This document shows positions 34,847 to 42,619 of a stretch of DNA of 64,000 nt, in pieces. Location: the NCBI RefSeq assembly GCF_000242435.1, contig NZ_JH591187.1, positions 62,001 to 126,000 on the forward strand, read 5' to 3'. Under the pieces are notes generated by a model. The model saw nothing but the letters and a program-made list of their open reading frames with translations, was not told the DNA's origin and made no database searches. The first letter of the stretch is position 1; each line of letters opens with the position of its first letter. The position numbers were made by a program, and so were the translations under genes. The stretch comes from Dialister succinatiphilus YIT 11850. GTDB taxonomy: Bacteria; Bacillota; Negativicutes; Veillonellales; Dialisteraceae.

Positions 34847-35788
34847 GTGACATATATGGAAAAACTAGGGTGCATGAAACGGATTGATGACTTGCGGTCT
34901 ATCTGGCCGCATGAGGAACAGGATTTTTCAAAATGGCTTGCCCAAAAAGAAAATCTGGAACAGCTGAGTGATGCCATTGAAATTGACCTAGAGCTTGAGG
35001 AAACGGAATCTCCAGTAGGAAGTTTCAGTGTAGACATCTACGCCCGCGAAAGCGGGAGTTCCCGTGGGATTATCATCGAGAATCAGCTGGAAGATACCGA
35101 CCATGATCATTTGGGAAAAATCATTACGTATGCGGCAGGGAAAGACGCTGAAATTATAGTCTGGATTGTCAAAAGGGCTCGTGATGAGCATAAACAGGCT
35201 ATCGGATGGCTGAATCAGCATACGGATGAAAATATTGGTTTTTTCCTGATTGAAATTGAACTCTGGCGCATTGGGGATTCGCTGCCAGCACCACGGTTTA
35301 ATGTTGTAGAACGTCCCAACGAATGGGCAAAAACGGTGAAAGCTGCAGAAACCCTGACGCCGCTGCGGAAATTCCAATTGAACTTCTGGCAGCAGTTCTG
35401 TGACTATGCCTTCGATAAAGACAGTAAGTTCAGCAAGAGCTTCTCATGCAGAAAGGCTTTCGCGACCAATTGGTACAACCTGAGTACCGGCGTATCGTCT
35501 GTGGTGGTAGAATTTACAATCAACACATCCCGCCATCGGGCGACAGCGGGCTTGTATGTTGCCAAGGGGAAGGATTGGTATAGGCAGCTGAAAGATAATC
35601 AAGATACGATAGAAAAGGAATTAGGCGCTTCCATTGAGTGGTCAGAAGGTGAAAAAGATGGACGTATGCTTTTGACCAAGGAGCTTGATGCGGCGTTTGA
35701 TAGAAAAGAATATAAAAACTACTTTGACTGGTTCATGGAAAAAGCACTTCTGCTCAAGAAGATAGCCAATCAGTACAACACCGATTGA
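34847..35788 (+). CDS. DUF4268 protein with PD-(D/E)xK-like N-terminal domain
   Basis: 313 residues from GTG 34847 (ATG 34856 is the alternative; GGGAAGTGA fits the GTG better). The N-terminal part has VGSFSVDIYARESGSSRGIIIENQLEDTDHDHLGKIITYAA, a D...ExQ arrangement typical of PD-(D/E)xK nucleases (Asp about 62, Glu about 78, Gln about 80). The C-terminal half (FWQQFCDYAF, FSKSFSCRKAF, NWYNLSTG, YFDWFMEKALLLKKI) is the DUF4268 region. Related proteins occur beside restriction or other defence genes. It is co-oriented with rtcB with 16 bases between them. Molecular target unknown. Confidence 0.78.
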   Translation: MTYMEKLGCMKRIDDLRSIWPHEEQDFSKWLAQKENLEQLSDAIEIDLELEETESPVGSFSVDIYARESGSSRGIIIENQLEDTDHDHLGKIITYAAGKDAEIIVWIVKRARDEHKQAIGWLNQHTDENIGFFLIEIELWRIGDSLPAPRFNVVERPNEWAKTVKAAETLTPLRKFQLNFWQQFCDYAFDKDSKFSKSFSCRKAFATNWYNLSTGVSSVVVEFTINTSRHRATAGLYVAKGKDWYRQLKDNQDTIEKELGASIEWSEGEKDGRMLLTKELDAAFDRKEYKNYFDWFMEKALLLKKIANQYNTD

Positions 35789-35817
35789 AGTGAACACGGG
35801 GGTGTTCAAAATCCCTG

Positions 35818-35946
35818 CTATCGTTCGATTGTATCAAATACAGACACCTTTGAGACCCCGATGGCGGAATAGTTGGCTTTCTGAACGATGCGGCCATCTT
35901 TACGGACGTTGACAGGGTCAAAAATACCAGGTTTATTAACAGGAAT
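35818..35946 (-). pseudogene. 3' fragment of an unknown gene
   Basis: On the minus strand about 42 codons without a start read IPVNKPGIFDPVNVRKDGR, then IVQKANYSAIG and end VFDTIER-stop at 35818. An in-frame stop is just upstream at about 35949. The text looks protein-like, with no usable start or ribosome site. Family not recognised. Confidence 0.45.
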
Positions 35947-35979
35947 CTAATTTACACAAAGAATTTTACACTCTCGGCA

Positions 35980-36053
35980 GTCGGGATAGCGATAGAGTAT
36001 CACATCGCTGCTCAGCCCCGTACACCCTTTTGCCACTACGTGGCATTTCACCC
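35980..36053 (+). repeat. 72-bp repeat, partner of 17995-18065
   Basis: GTCGGGATAGCGATAGAG...GTACACCCTTTTGCCACTAC, GTGGCATTTC. Inverse of the copy at 18.0 kb. The two lie just outside the accessory block. Confidence 0.85.
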
Positions 36054-36062
36054 ATAGGGAAG

Positions 36063-36140
36063 CGTGTCACTGGATTCGCGGGTCGCTTCTCTCCCCTATG
36101 AATCCAGTTCCCTTGCCACCCTCGCTTCGCGGGAGCACTA
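36063..36140 (+). repeat. ACTGGATT..AATCCAGT repeat module
   Basis: GTGTCACTGGATTCGCGGGT...ATGAATCCAGTTCCCTTGCC, followed by CTCGCTTCGCGGGAG. Same module as 20456 and 55011. Confidence 0.65.
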
Positions 36141-36304
36141 TAACCCGTGCTTACTGTAGAGCCGCTTATGAAGCGAGGCTTCGAGGTGTTTTATTGTCCC
36201 ACCGCTTCGCGGGGGGAAGGTGGTGCCGTAAGGCACCAAAGGGGGGAAAGCCACCGAAGGTGGCTGATCACCATAATGCTTATTTTGCCATATGACACTG
36301 AAAG

Positions 36305-36450
36305 CCAATCCCGTAACGCTGACTTTATAAGCATTGCCGCAGAGCGGCAATCCGCAACCCTCGGCTCGAAGGGCCGTCAAACTTAAGAACCTTTAGAACC
36401 CTCGGGCCGTAGGCCCGTCAACCTTCACACTGCAGGCCTGTCCTTCTATC
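36305..36450 (+). repeat. Array of variable-stem hairpins
   Basis: CGTAACGCTGACTTTATAAG, then TGCCGCAGAGCGGCA, GGCTC-GAA-GGGCC and GGGCC-GTA-GGCCC framed by AACCCTC and GTCAAAC/GTCAACC. The gap 35950-36518 has no gene. A TATAAT at 36484 begins the promoter of the next gene. Confidence 0.75.
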
Positions 36451-36518
36451 TTAATAACCTTTTTCCTGTTGCCGTAAAATGGTATAATATCCTAAATAGC
36501 GGAAAAGGCGGTGGAACG

Positions 36519-37445
36519 ATGGCACGGCGCAAAGGGCTGAAGAAATGGGACCGGATTACGGAAGAGGGCTGGCTCATGCTCATGGGAGATACCTCTGTCA
36601 TGAGTCGTCTCATGATGGATATTTTTGATAGGCTCTATGATTCCACGGACCATATGGACAACGGCAAAAGCATTGCTGCCGCTCTCCACATGGAGTATCG
36701 GGCCCTGAATTCCGCTGTGGGATGGGCCGGCGGAAAAATCCGTGACATGGCGGAAAAGGGACTCCTTCCCCTGTATCCGGAAGAAAAGAAGGCCCGGAGG
36801 CCGAAGAAATCAGCGCCTCTTGTGCAGGAAAACCTGGAGAAGGAAGAAGAACCGCTGCAGGAATCCTTGGCCATGGCGCCCTGGGAGTATGTGTTTGACG
36901 GGGTGGAAGGGGAAAACGGTACCTATTTCTGGATATTGAAGCCTGCAGCCGCCGCCGCTTTCGGTGAAATGAAGGAAGCCGGGGACCGGAGGATTCGAGC
37001 CATTTCCAAAATCCTGGAGGATGATAAGACCGCAGAGGGGCGGGAAGAAAATCTCTTTTCCAATTCTTCCGACACCTCGGTGAGGGCGATCCGGCGGCTT
37101 CTGGAGAAGGACCGGGATTTCCAGCGCAAATCCTTTGGCCGGGACCACCCCTGCTGTCTGGTCTGCGGAGCGGATCGGATGTCCCTTCTGCGGGCCTTTC
37201 CCTATGGGGAGAAGGAAGAGGGGGAGAAGGGGCTTCTCTTCTGTCCCACCCATGGCGCCCTGTTTGCGGCCCATCTCATTTCCTTCAGCATGAAAGGGGA
37301 GCTTCTCGTTTCAGAGAGGCTCACGGAGAAGGAAAGGGAGCTTTTCCATCTGACGGCGGGGGAGAAGGCTCATGGACATTTTGTGCGGCGCCGCATGGCG
37401 GAGCACCGGAGGATTTTTAACCAGGAAGGCAGGAAATTGAAATGA
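36519..37445 (+). CDS. Unrecognised protein with a zinc-finger-like CxxC..CxxH module
   Basis: 308 residues, ATG 36519 with GGTGG upstream. The N-terminal 90 residues are helical, followed by a charged linker (EEKKARRPKKSAP). A middle helix carries SVRAIRRLLEKDRDFQRKSFG, then HPCCLVCG (about 213-220) and FCPTHGALFAAHLISF (about 244-259), spacing that could bind zinc or form an HNH-like beta-beta-alpha unit. I cannot name a family. It overlaps dcd by four bases (ATGA), so the two are translationally coupled, which hints at a link to nucleotides or DNA. Confidence 0.65.
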   Translation: MARRKGLKKWDRITEEGWLMLMGDTSVMSRLMMDIFDRLYDSTDHMDNGKSIAAALHMEYRALNSAVGWAGGKIRDMAEKGLLPLYPEEKKARRPKKSAPLVQENLEKEEEPLQESLAMAPWEYVFDGVEGENGTYFWILKPAAAAAFGEMKEAGDRRIRAISKILEDDKTAEGREENLFSNSSDTSVRAIRRLLEKDRDFQRKSFGRDHPCCLVCGADRMSLLRAFPYGEKEEGEKGLLFCPTHGALFAAHLISFSMKGELLVSERLTEKERELFHLTAGEKAHGHFVRRRMAEHRRIFNQEGRKLK

Positions 37446-37963
37446 TTTTATCCGGCAGGGAAATCGTAAGACATATGGGAGAGGAAATCATTATCGATCC
37501 TTTTGACCCGAAAAAGGTCAATCCCAACAGCTATAACCTTACCTTGTCTGACGAGCTCATGGTCTATGACCATCATGAGCTGGATATGAAGAAGAAAAAT
37601 GAAGGCCATCTGCTCCACATTCCCGAAGAAGGTATCGTGCTCCAGCCTAATAAACTGTATCTGGGGCGCACCAGGGAGTACACGAAGACCAAGTGCTTCG
37701 TGCCCATGCTGGAAGGCCGTTCTTCCATCGGCCGTCTGGGTCTTTTCATTCACGTCACCGCAGGATTCGGCGATGTAGGCTTTTCCGGCTACTGGACATT
37801 GGAAATGTTCTGCGTCCAGCCTATCCGTATTTATGCAGGTGTAGAAATCTGCCAGATTTATTTCCATACGGTCCTGGGAGAAGCGGACAGCTATAACGGA
37901 GGCAAGTACCAGAACAATCAGGGGATTCAGCCCAGCCTCCTTTACAAAGATTTCGAAAAGTAG
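37442..37963 (+). CDS. dcd: dCTP deaminase
   Basis: 173 residues. The dUTPase-like trimer fold is read from NPNSYNLTLSDEL, EGRSSIGRLGLFIHVTAGFGDVGFSGYWTLEMF and a C-terminal GKYQNNQGIQPS lid. EGRSS carries the phosphate-binding Arg/Ser pair and WTLE the catalytic Glu. It makes dUTP from dCTP. GDVGFSGYW resembles the bifunctional deaminase/diphosphatase form as well, so dUMP production is possible. Terminator at 38003. Confidence 0.93.
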   Translation: MILSGREIVRHMGEEIIIDPFDPKKVNPNSYNLTLSDELMVYDHHELDMKKKNEGHLLHIPEEGIVLQPNKLYLGRTREYTKTKCFVPMLEGRSSIGRLGLFIHVTAGFGDVGFSGYWTLEMFCVQPIRIYAGVEICQIYFHTVLGEADSYNGGKYQNNQGIQPSLLYKDFEK

Positions 37964-38002
37964 TATTATAATAGTAACTTTATAACACATGGGGCAAAGA
38001 AG

Positions 38003-38050
38003 CTGCAGCTGACGTATAGGTTTTTCCTATGCGCCGGGCTGCTTTTTTAT
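38003..38050 (+). terminator. Terminator of dcd
   Basis: GCAGCTGACGTATAGG/CCTATGCGCCGGGCTGC with TTTTTT. Confidence 0.8.
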
Positions 38051-38135
38051 TTCACCCTTTGTGGATTTCGGGACATTCCGATGGAATTTCAAGGAGAACC
38101 GGATGGTCCCAGTGAGGGTATTCAAGGAGGACAGT

Positions 38136-39122
38136 ATGATGAAGAAGGCATTGAAAAAACTGATGGTAGCAGGTGCATTTTGTCTGGCTGGTACGGCACT
38201 TCTTGCAGGCTGCGGCGGCAGCTCCGGCTCCGGTTCTGCTTCGGCAGGGGGCAAGCAGTTCCTGAATATCGCCACCGGCGGTACCGCAGGCACCTATTAT
38301 CCTCTGGGCGGCGCACTGGCTGAACTGCTGAACCAGAATATCAAAGGCATGAACGCTTCTGCCCAGTCCACCGGCGCATCGGTAGCCAACGTGAATATGC
38401 TGAAGGACGGCTCCGTAGATATCGCTTTCATTCAGAACGATATCGCCTACTATGCAGCTAACGGCAAGGAAATGTTCAAAGACAACAAGATGGATAATAT
38501 CCGCGGCCTGGCTGCCCTGTATCCGGAAACCATCCAGTTCGTTACCACCCAGGATAAGGGCATCAAGACAGTGGCTGACCTGAAGGGTAAGAAAGTTGCC
38601 GTCGGTGCTTCCGGCTCCGGCGCCGAAGCCAATGCCCGCCAGATTCTGGAAGCCTATGGCATTACCTATAATGATATCGACGTACAGTACCTCTCCTTCG
38701 GCGAAGCTGCCAATGCACTGAAGGATGGCAACGTAGATGCGGGCGTAGTGGTAGCAGGCTTCCCGACTGCCGCTATCCAGGACCTGGCTGCCAACAAGTC
38801 CGCTGCCATCGTCAACATCGATCCGAAGATCGTTGACCAGCTCATGCAGAAATATCCGTACTACACCAAGATGACCATTCCGAAGGGCACCTACCCTGGA
38901 CAGGATGAAGACGTCAACACGGTAGCTGTAAAGTGCGTCATCGTCACCACCGATAAGCTCAGCGACGATCTGGGCGAACAGATTGTGAAGGCCATCTATG
39001 AACATCTGGACCGTATGAAAGCAGCCCATGCCGTAGGCAAGTACATCACCAAGGACACCGCTCTGGAAGGCATGTCCGTGAAGATGAACGCCGGCGCTGA
39101 AAAGTACCTGAAGTCCAAATAA
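38136..39122 (+). CDS. TAXI-family TRAP transporter solute-binding lipoprotein
   Basis: 328 residues from ATG 38136; ATG 38139 is equally possible, both after AAGGAGG at 38124-38130. Lipoprotein signal ending LLAGC, then a Ser/Gly-rich linker. The TAXI signature is FLNIATGGTAGTYYPLGGALAELLN (split here for length: NIATGGTAGTYYPLGG), with DIAFIQNDIAYYA and DLKGKKVAVGASGSGAEANARQIL. It delivers a solute, likely a carboxylate or amino acid, to the fused permease two genes downstream. The specific solute is unknown. Confidence 0.92.
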   Translation: MMKKALKKLMVAGAFCLAGTALLAGCGGSSGSGSASAGGKQFLNIATGGTAGTYYPLGGALAELLNQNIKGMNASAQSTGASVANVNMLKDGSVDIAFIQNDIAYYAANGKEMFKDNKMDNIRGLAALYPETIQFVTTQDKGIKTVADLKGKKVAVGASGSGAEANARQILEAYGITYNDIDVQYLSFGEAANALKDGNVDAGVVVAGFPTAAIQDLAANKSAAIVNIDPKIVDQLMQKYPYYTKMTIPKGTYPGQDEDVNTVAVKCVIVTTDKLSDDLGEQIVKAIYEHLDRMKAAHAVGKYITKDTALEGMSVKMNAGAEKYLKSK

Positions 39123-39156
39123 GGAAGAATCCCCATCGGATCCATACCTTGCATAG

Positions 39157-39202
39157 AAAGGAGGGAGAACGGGCCTGACAGGGGTCCGTTCTCGCTTTCA
39201 TG
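39157..39202 (+). promoter_or_regulatory. Hairpin bridging a distant ribosome site and the start codon
   Basis: AAAGGAGG (39157-39164) is 35 bases before ATG 39200, too far to work linearly. GAGAACGG (39165-39172) pairs with CCGTTCTC (39186-39193), which would bring the site to 6 bases from the ATG. Confidence 0.6.
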
Positions 39203-39724
39203 AAAAAACAGAAAAATGGGACACTGGAAACAGTGATTATTATCATCGGCATTATCGTGGCCCTGGTGACAGGAATAGGCGGCTGGTACATCCGCATGCC
39301 TTTCCTCTTTGCCCAGACCTCGGACGGTATCATTTTCAGACAGCGGGTGGACGCCGGCACGCCGGTGACCCTGGCCTATCGCCATTCCGTCCAGAAGACC
39401 ATGATTTATGAGTATCTGGAAGTCAATCAGATAGCAAACGGATTTGTCCTGAAATCCACCAAGTATCAATCCATGGGGGTGGGGCTTCCCTTTTCCGCTG
39501 ACGAGGGAAAGTTCCGGGAAGAGGACGGCTGGTTTATTCTGGATGATATCAACCGGAATTATCCTGAGCTCTCTATCCGCAACGGAGTAACAAATCATGG
39601 AGTCCTGACCGTAGGAGACAAAGACTACGATCTGGATGCCATGGTCCCTCTGGGAAAAGAAATGAAGCTATATGTAGCGCCACTTTATAAAGGGTGGTAC
39701 ATGAAAAAAGAAATTAGGAGTTGA
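39200..39724 (+). CDS. DUF1850 small protein of the TRAP operon
   Basis: 174 residues with one N-terminal membrane helix (VIIIIGIIVALVTGIGGWYI). The external domain (FRQRVDAGTPVTLAYRHSVQKTMIYEYLEV) matches DUF1850, which occurs regularly between TAXI binding proteins and fused TRAP permeases. Its role in the transporter is unknown. The stop codon overlaps the region of the permease ribosome site. Confidence 0.82.
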   Translation: MKKQKNGTLETVIIIIGIIVALVTGIGGWYIRMPFLFAQTSDGIIFRQRVDAGTPVTLAYRHSVQKTMIYEYLEVNQIANGFVLKSTKYQSMGVGLPFSADEGKFREEDGWFILDDINRNYPELSIRNGVTNHGVLTVGDKDYDLDAMVPLGKEMKLYVAPLYKGWYMKKEIRS

Positions 39725-39729
39725 TTATT

Positions 39730-41712
39730 TTGGCTGATTTAGAAAAAAAGGGAGCCCCCGCCGGAGCAGAGGCTCCGGCAGACGGCAAAATGACGGACGA
39801 ACTCCAGGAAAAACTGAAATCCCTGGATAAAGAGTCCAATACCATGGAATACGGAGGAATCTGCGGCAAAATCGTAGCCGCCATCTGCATCTGCTTTTCC
39901 CTCTTCCAGATTTACACCGGTATTTTCGGCACACTGGATGCCATGATCCAGCGCTGCGTCCATCTATCCTTCGGCATCTGCCTTGTATTCCTTCTCTGCC
40001 CTACGAAGAAATCCTGGGTCAAAGGCGGCAGATTCCATCCTCTTGACCTGCTTCTCACGGTGCTGGCCGTGATTCCGCCGCTCTATATCCTGGTCAACTA
40101 CCAGCAGCTGATTCTCCGCGCCGGTACCGTGACCCCCACCGATGCGGTAGTAGGCCTTCTGGGCATTGTGATGGTACTGGAAGCAGCCCGCCGTATCGTA
40201 GGCCTTCCTATCGTGATTGTGGTTCTCTGCTTTTTGGCTTACGGCTTCCTGGGCCCCTACATGCCGGGACCGCTGGCCCACAGAGGATTGACCATCAACC
40301 AGATGGTAGGCCACCTCTTCTTCACCACCGAAGGCGTTTTCGGTATCCCCCTGGGCGTATCGTCCACCTTCATTTTCCTCTTCATCCTCTTCGGTGCCTA
40401 CCTGGAAAAGACGGGCCTGGGCAAATTCTTCATTGATATTGCCAACGCCCTGGCTGGCTGGGCTTCCGGCGGACCGGCCAAAGTAGCCGTTATCTCCAGT
40501 GCCCTCCAGGGCACCATTTCCGGCTCCTCCGTAGCCAACGTGGTCGGTTCCGGCTCCTTCACCATTCCTATGATGAAGAAACTGGGCTATCACAAGAACT
40601 TCGCCGGCGCCGTAGAAGCAGCTGCATCCACCGGCGGACAGCTCATGCCGCCGATTATGGGCGCTGCCGCCTTCCTTATGGCTGAATTCGTAGGCATTCC
40701 CTACATGGAAGTAGTGAAAGCCGCCATCGTACCGGCCATTCTCTACTTCCTGGGCGTGTTCCTGGGCGTGCACTTCGAAGCCAAGAAAAATCACCTGGAA
40801 GGCACACCCAGAAGCCAGCTGGAACCCTGGGGCAAGATTATGAAGGAAGAAGGCCATCTGGCCATTCCGCTGATTGCCATCATTGCCCTTCTGGCCTCCG
40901 GCTACACACCTATGAAAGCAGCGCTGGCAGGAATCTTCATTTCCATTGGTACTGCCATGCTTCGCGCCAGTACCCGCATGAGCTTCTATGACATTGTGGA
41001 CGGCCTGGTCAAAGGTGCCAGAGGAGCCCTGGGAGTCATCATCGCCTGCGCCTCTGCCGGCATGATTATCGGTATCGTTACTAAAACCGGCGTAGGACTG
41101 AAACTGGCTTCCGCCCTGGTCACCGTGGCAGCAGGCAACTTCATGCTTCTGCTTCTCTGCACCATGCTCACCTCCCTCATTCTGGGCATGGGCGTGCCTA
41201 CCACGGCCAACTACGTCATTACCTCCACCATCGCCGCACCGGCACTGATTCAGCTGGGCGTACCGATTCTGGCGGCTCATATGTTTGTATTCTACTTCGG
41301 CATTATCGCCGACATTACCCCGCCGGTAGCCCTGGCTGCCTACGCAGGAAGCGCCATTTCCGGCGGCGATCCTCTGAAAACAGGGGTGAATGCGTCGAAA
41401 CTGGGCATTGCGGCATTCATTATTCCTTATGTATTCGTCCTCTCGCCCCAGCTTCTGGGCATCGGTGCCACCTTCGGCAGCGTACTTTTCACCACCTGCA
41501 CCGCCATCATCGGTATGACCGGTATCTCCGGTGCCATGATCGGCCAGTTCTACTGCAAAGCCAATGTATTTGAACGGCTCCTCCTTCTGGCCGGCGGCCT
41601 CTGCCTTATTGATCCCCATACCCTCACGGATATTATTGGCGTGGCCATTCTGGCCGGTGTCTTTGCACTTCAGTACTTCCGCACCAAAAAGGCAAAAGCC
41701 GCAGAAGCCTGA
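39730..41712 (+). CDS. Fused TRAP transporter permease (4TM-12TM)
   Basis: 660 residues from TTG 39730 (LADLEKKG); TTG 39721 is in frame but sits one base after the AGGAG site, 39730 has 10-base spacing. A hydrophilic N-terminus is followed by a DctQ-like 4-helix part and a DctM-like 12-helix part: GAYLEKTGLGKFFIDIA, GGPAKVAVISSALQGTISGSSVANVVG, GQLMPPIMGAAAF, and GMGVPTTANYVITSTIAAPAL. It uses the sodium or proton gradient to import the solute held by the TAXI protein. The operon is binding protein, DUF1850, permease, terminator. Confidence 0.93.
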   Translation: MADLEKKGAPAGAEAPADGKMTDELQEKLKSLDKESNTMEYGGICGKIVAAICICFSLFQIYTGIFGTLDAMIQRCVHLSFGICLVFLLCPTKKSWVKGGRFHPLDLLLTVLAVIPPLYILVNYQQLILRAGTVTPTDAVVGLLGIVMVLEAARRIVGLPIVIVVLCFLAYGFLGPYMPGPLAHRGLTINQMVGHLFFTTEGVFGIPLGVSSTFIFLFILFGAYLEKTGLGKFFIDIANALAGWASGGPAKVAVISSALQGTISGSSVANVVGSGSFTIPMMKKLGYHKNFAGAVEAAASTGGQLMPPIMGAAAFLMAEFVGIPYMEVVKAAIVPAILYFLGVFLGVHFEAKKNHLEGTPRSQLEPWGKIMKEEGHLAIPLIAIIALLASGYTPMKAALAGIFISIGTAMLRASTRMSFYDIVDGLVKGARGALGVIIACASAGMIIGIVTKTGVGLKLASALVTVAAGNFMLLLLCTMLTSLILGMGVPTTANYVITSTIAAPALIQLGVPILAAHMFVFYFGIIADITPPVALAAYAGSAISGGDPLKTGVNASKLGIAAFIIPYVFVLSPQLLGIGATFGSVLFTTCTAIIGMTGISGAMIGQFYCKANVFERLLLLAGGLCLIDPHTLTDIIGVAILAGVFALQYFRTKKAKAAEA

Positions 41713-41719
41713 AGTATCG

Positions 41720-41750
41720 AAAAAGCTCTCCCTCTCGGGGAGCTTTTTTC
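41720..41750 (+). terminator. Terminator of the TRAP operon
   Basis: AAAAAGCTCTCCC/GGGGAGCTTTTTT. Confidence 0.85.
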
Positions 41751-41760
41751 GATGGAAAGA

Positions 41761-42120
41761 AAAAGGCTGTGAAGAAATGCGTATCCATTTCTCACAGCCT
41801 TTTTTATGACTTTTTTCGGGGAACCTGTCTGCCCATGGGTCATCTCTGGCGGAGGCAGGGGCCGGCAGGGATGGTAAAGTTTCCTGCTCCATGCTCACTG
41901 TACCATAGGGGCGTGAGATTTCTCCACTCTGTGGAGACTCTGCATAGAGTTTCCAAGTCAGCCGAAGTTGGCCTCTAGCCTGCACAATAAGAGGCTTTCC
42001 TATTGGCGGCTGACCGGCTACGGTCGAAATGACGAGGGGGGTGACGTCCCTGTCATTTGAGGAATGAGATTTCTCCACTCCTCTCCGCTTTCGTCGAAAT
42101 GACGAGGGCGGGGGCGGCGG
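41761..42120 (+). repeat. Composite dispersed repeat: terminator-type hairpin plus GTCATCTC element
   Basis: AAAAGGCTGTGAAGAAATG/CATTTCTCACAGCCTTTTT, then GTCATCTCTGGCGGAGGCAG, GGATGGTAAAG, CTCACTGTACCATAGG, GTGAGATTTCTCCACT and GTCGAAATGACGAGG. The copy at 52857-53215 has the same order. The gap 41751-42583 contains this, a second shorter GTCATCTC copy at 42170-42300, and nothing coding that I can support. Confidence 0.8.
41931..42015 (+). other. Multi-stem element with TGCATA loop
   Basis: GGAGACTC-TGCATA-GAGTTTCC, then GTCAGCC, GTTGGCCTCT-AGCCTGCACAATA-AGAGGCTTTC, closing GGCTGACC. Nearly identical to 53062; stems differ from 20225 and 47639 in a paired way. Confidence 0.7.
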
Positions 42121-42619
42121 TTTTTGTCATTTTTTCTCCCTTTGAAATGACTGTATGCTGCCTGCCACTATCGTCATCTCCAGCGGAGGCAGGGGCCGGT
42201 ATTGAAACAGAGGGACTTCGGCTCTGTTGTGGCTCAGAGCCGAGAGATCTCCTGTCCTGATGCTCACTGCACCAATGAGGTGTGGAAATTTCTTACATCC
42301 TCTTTTGATGGGAAAGGAAGGCGGACCTGTTATGGGCAGCTTCTTTCTACCTATCTTCTAATGCAAAATAATGATTTCCGTTTACATTCTCTAGAAATAG
42401 AGATACAATAGTAAAACCATCACTTATAAGTATTAAAACTATCATCTATGAGTCCTGCCTGATTAGGGTTTGCTCGGGATCTGCTGATTCATGGCAATAA
42501 AAGTCATGAATCAGCGCCTGCTTTGGGAGCCCTTTTTCCGGGCAGGCGGTTTTCAGGAAGCTCTGGCTTCATTCTAAGAGAGAATGAATCATCGTTTCCT
42601 TAGGAGGCATCTTTTCATT

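Noticed and set aside
39964-42078. 704-codon open frame on the minus strand
   Set aside because: Antisense shadow of the TRAP permease, rich in Gly/His/Asp as expected from mirrored hydrophobic codons.
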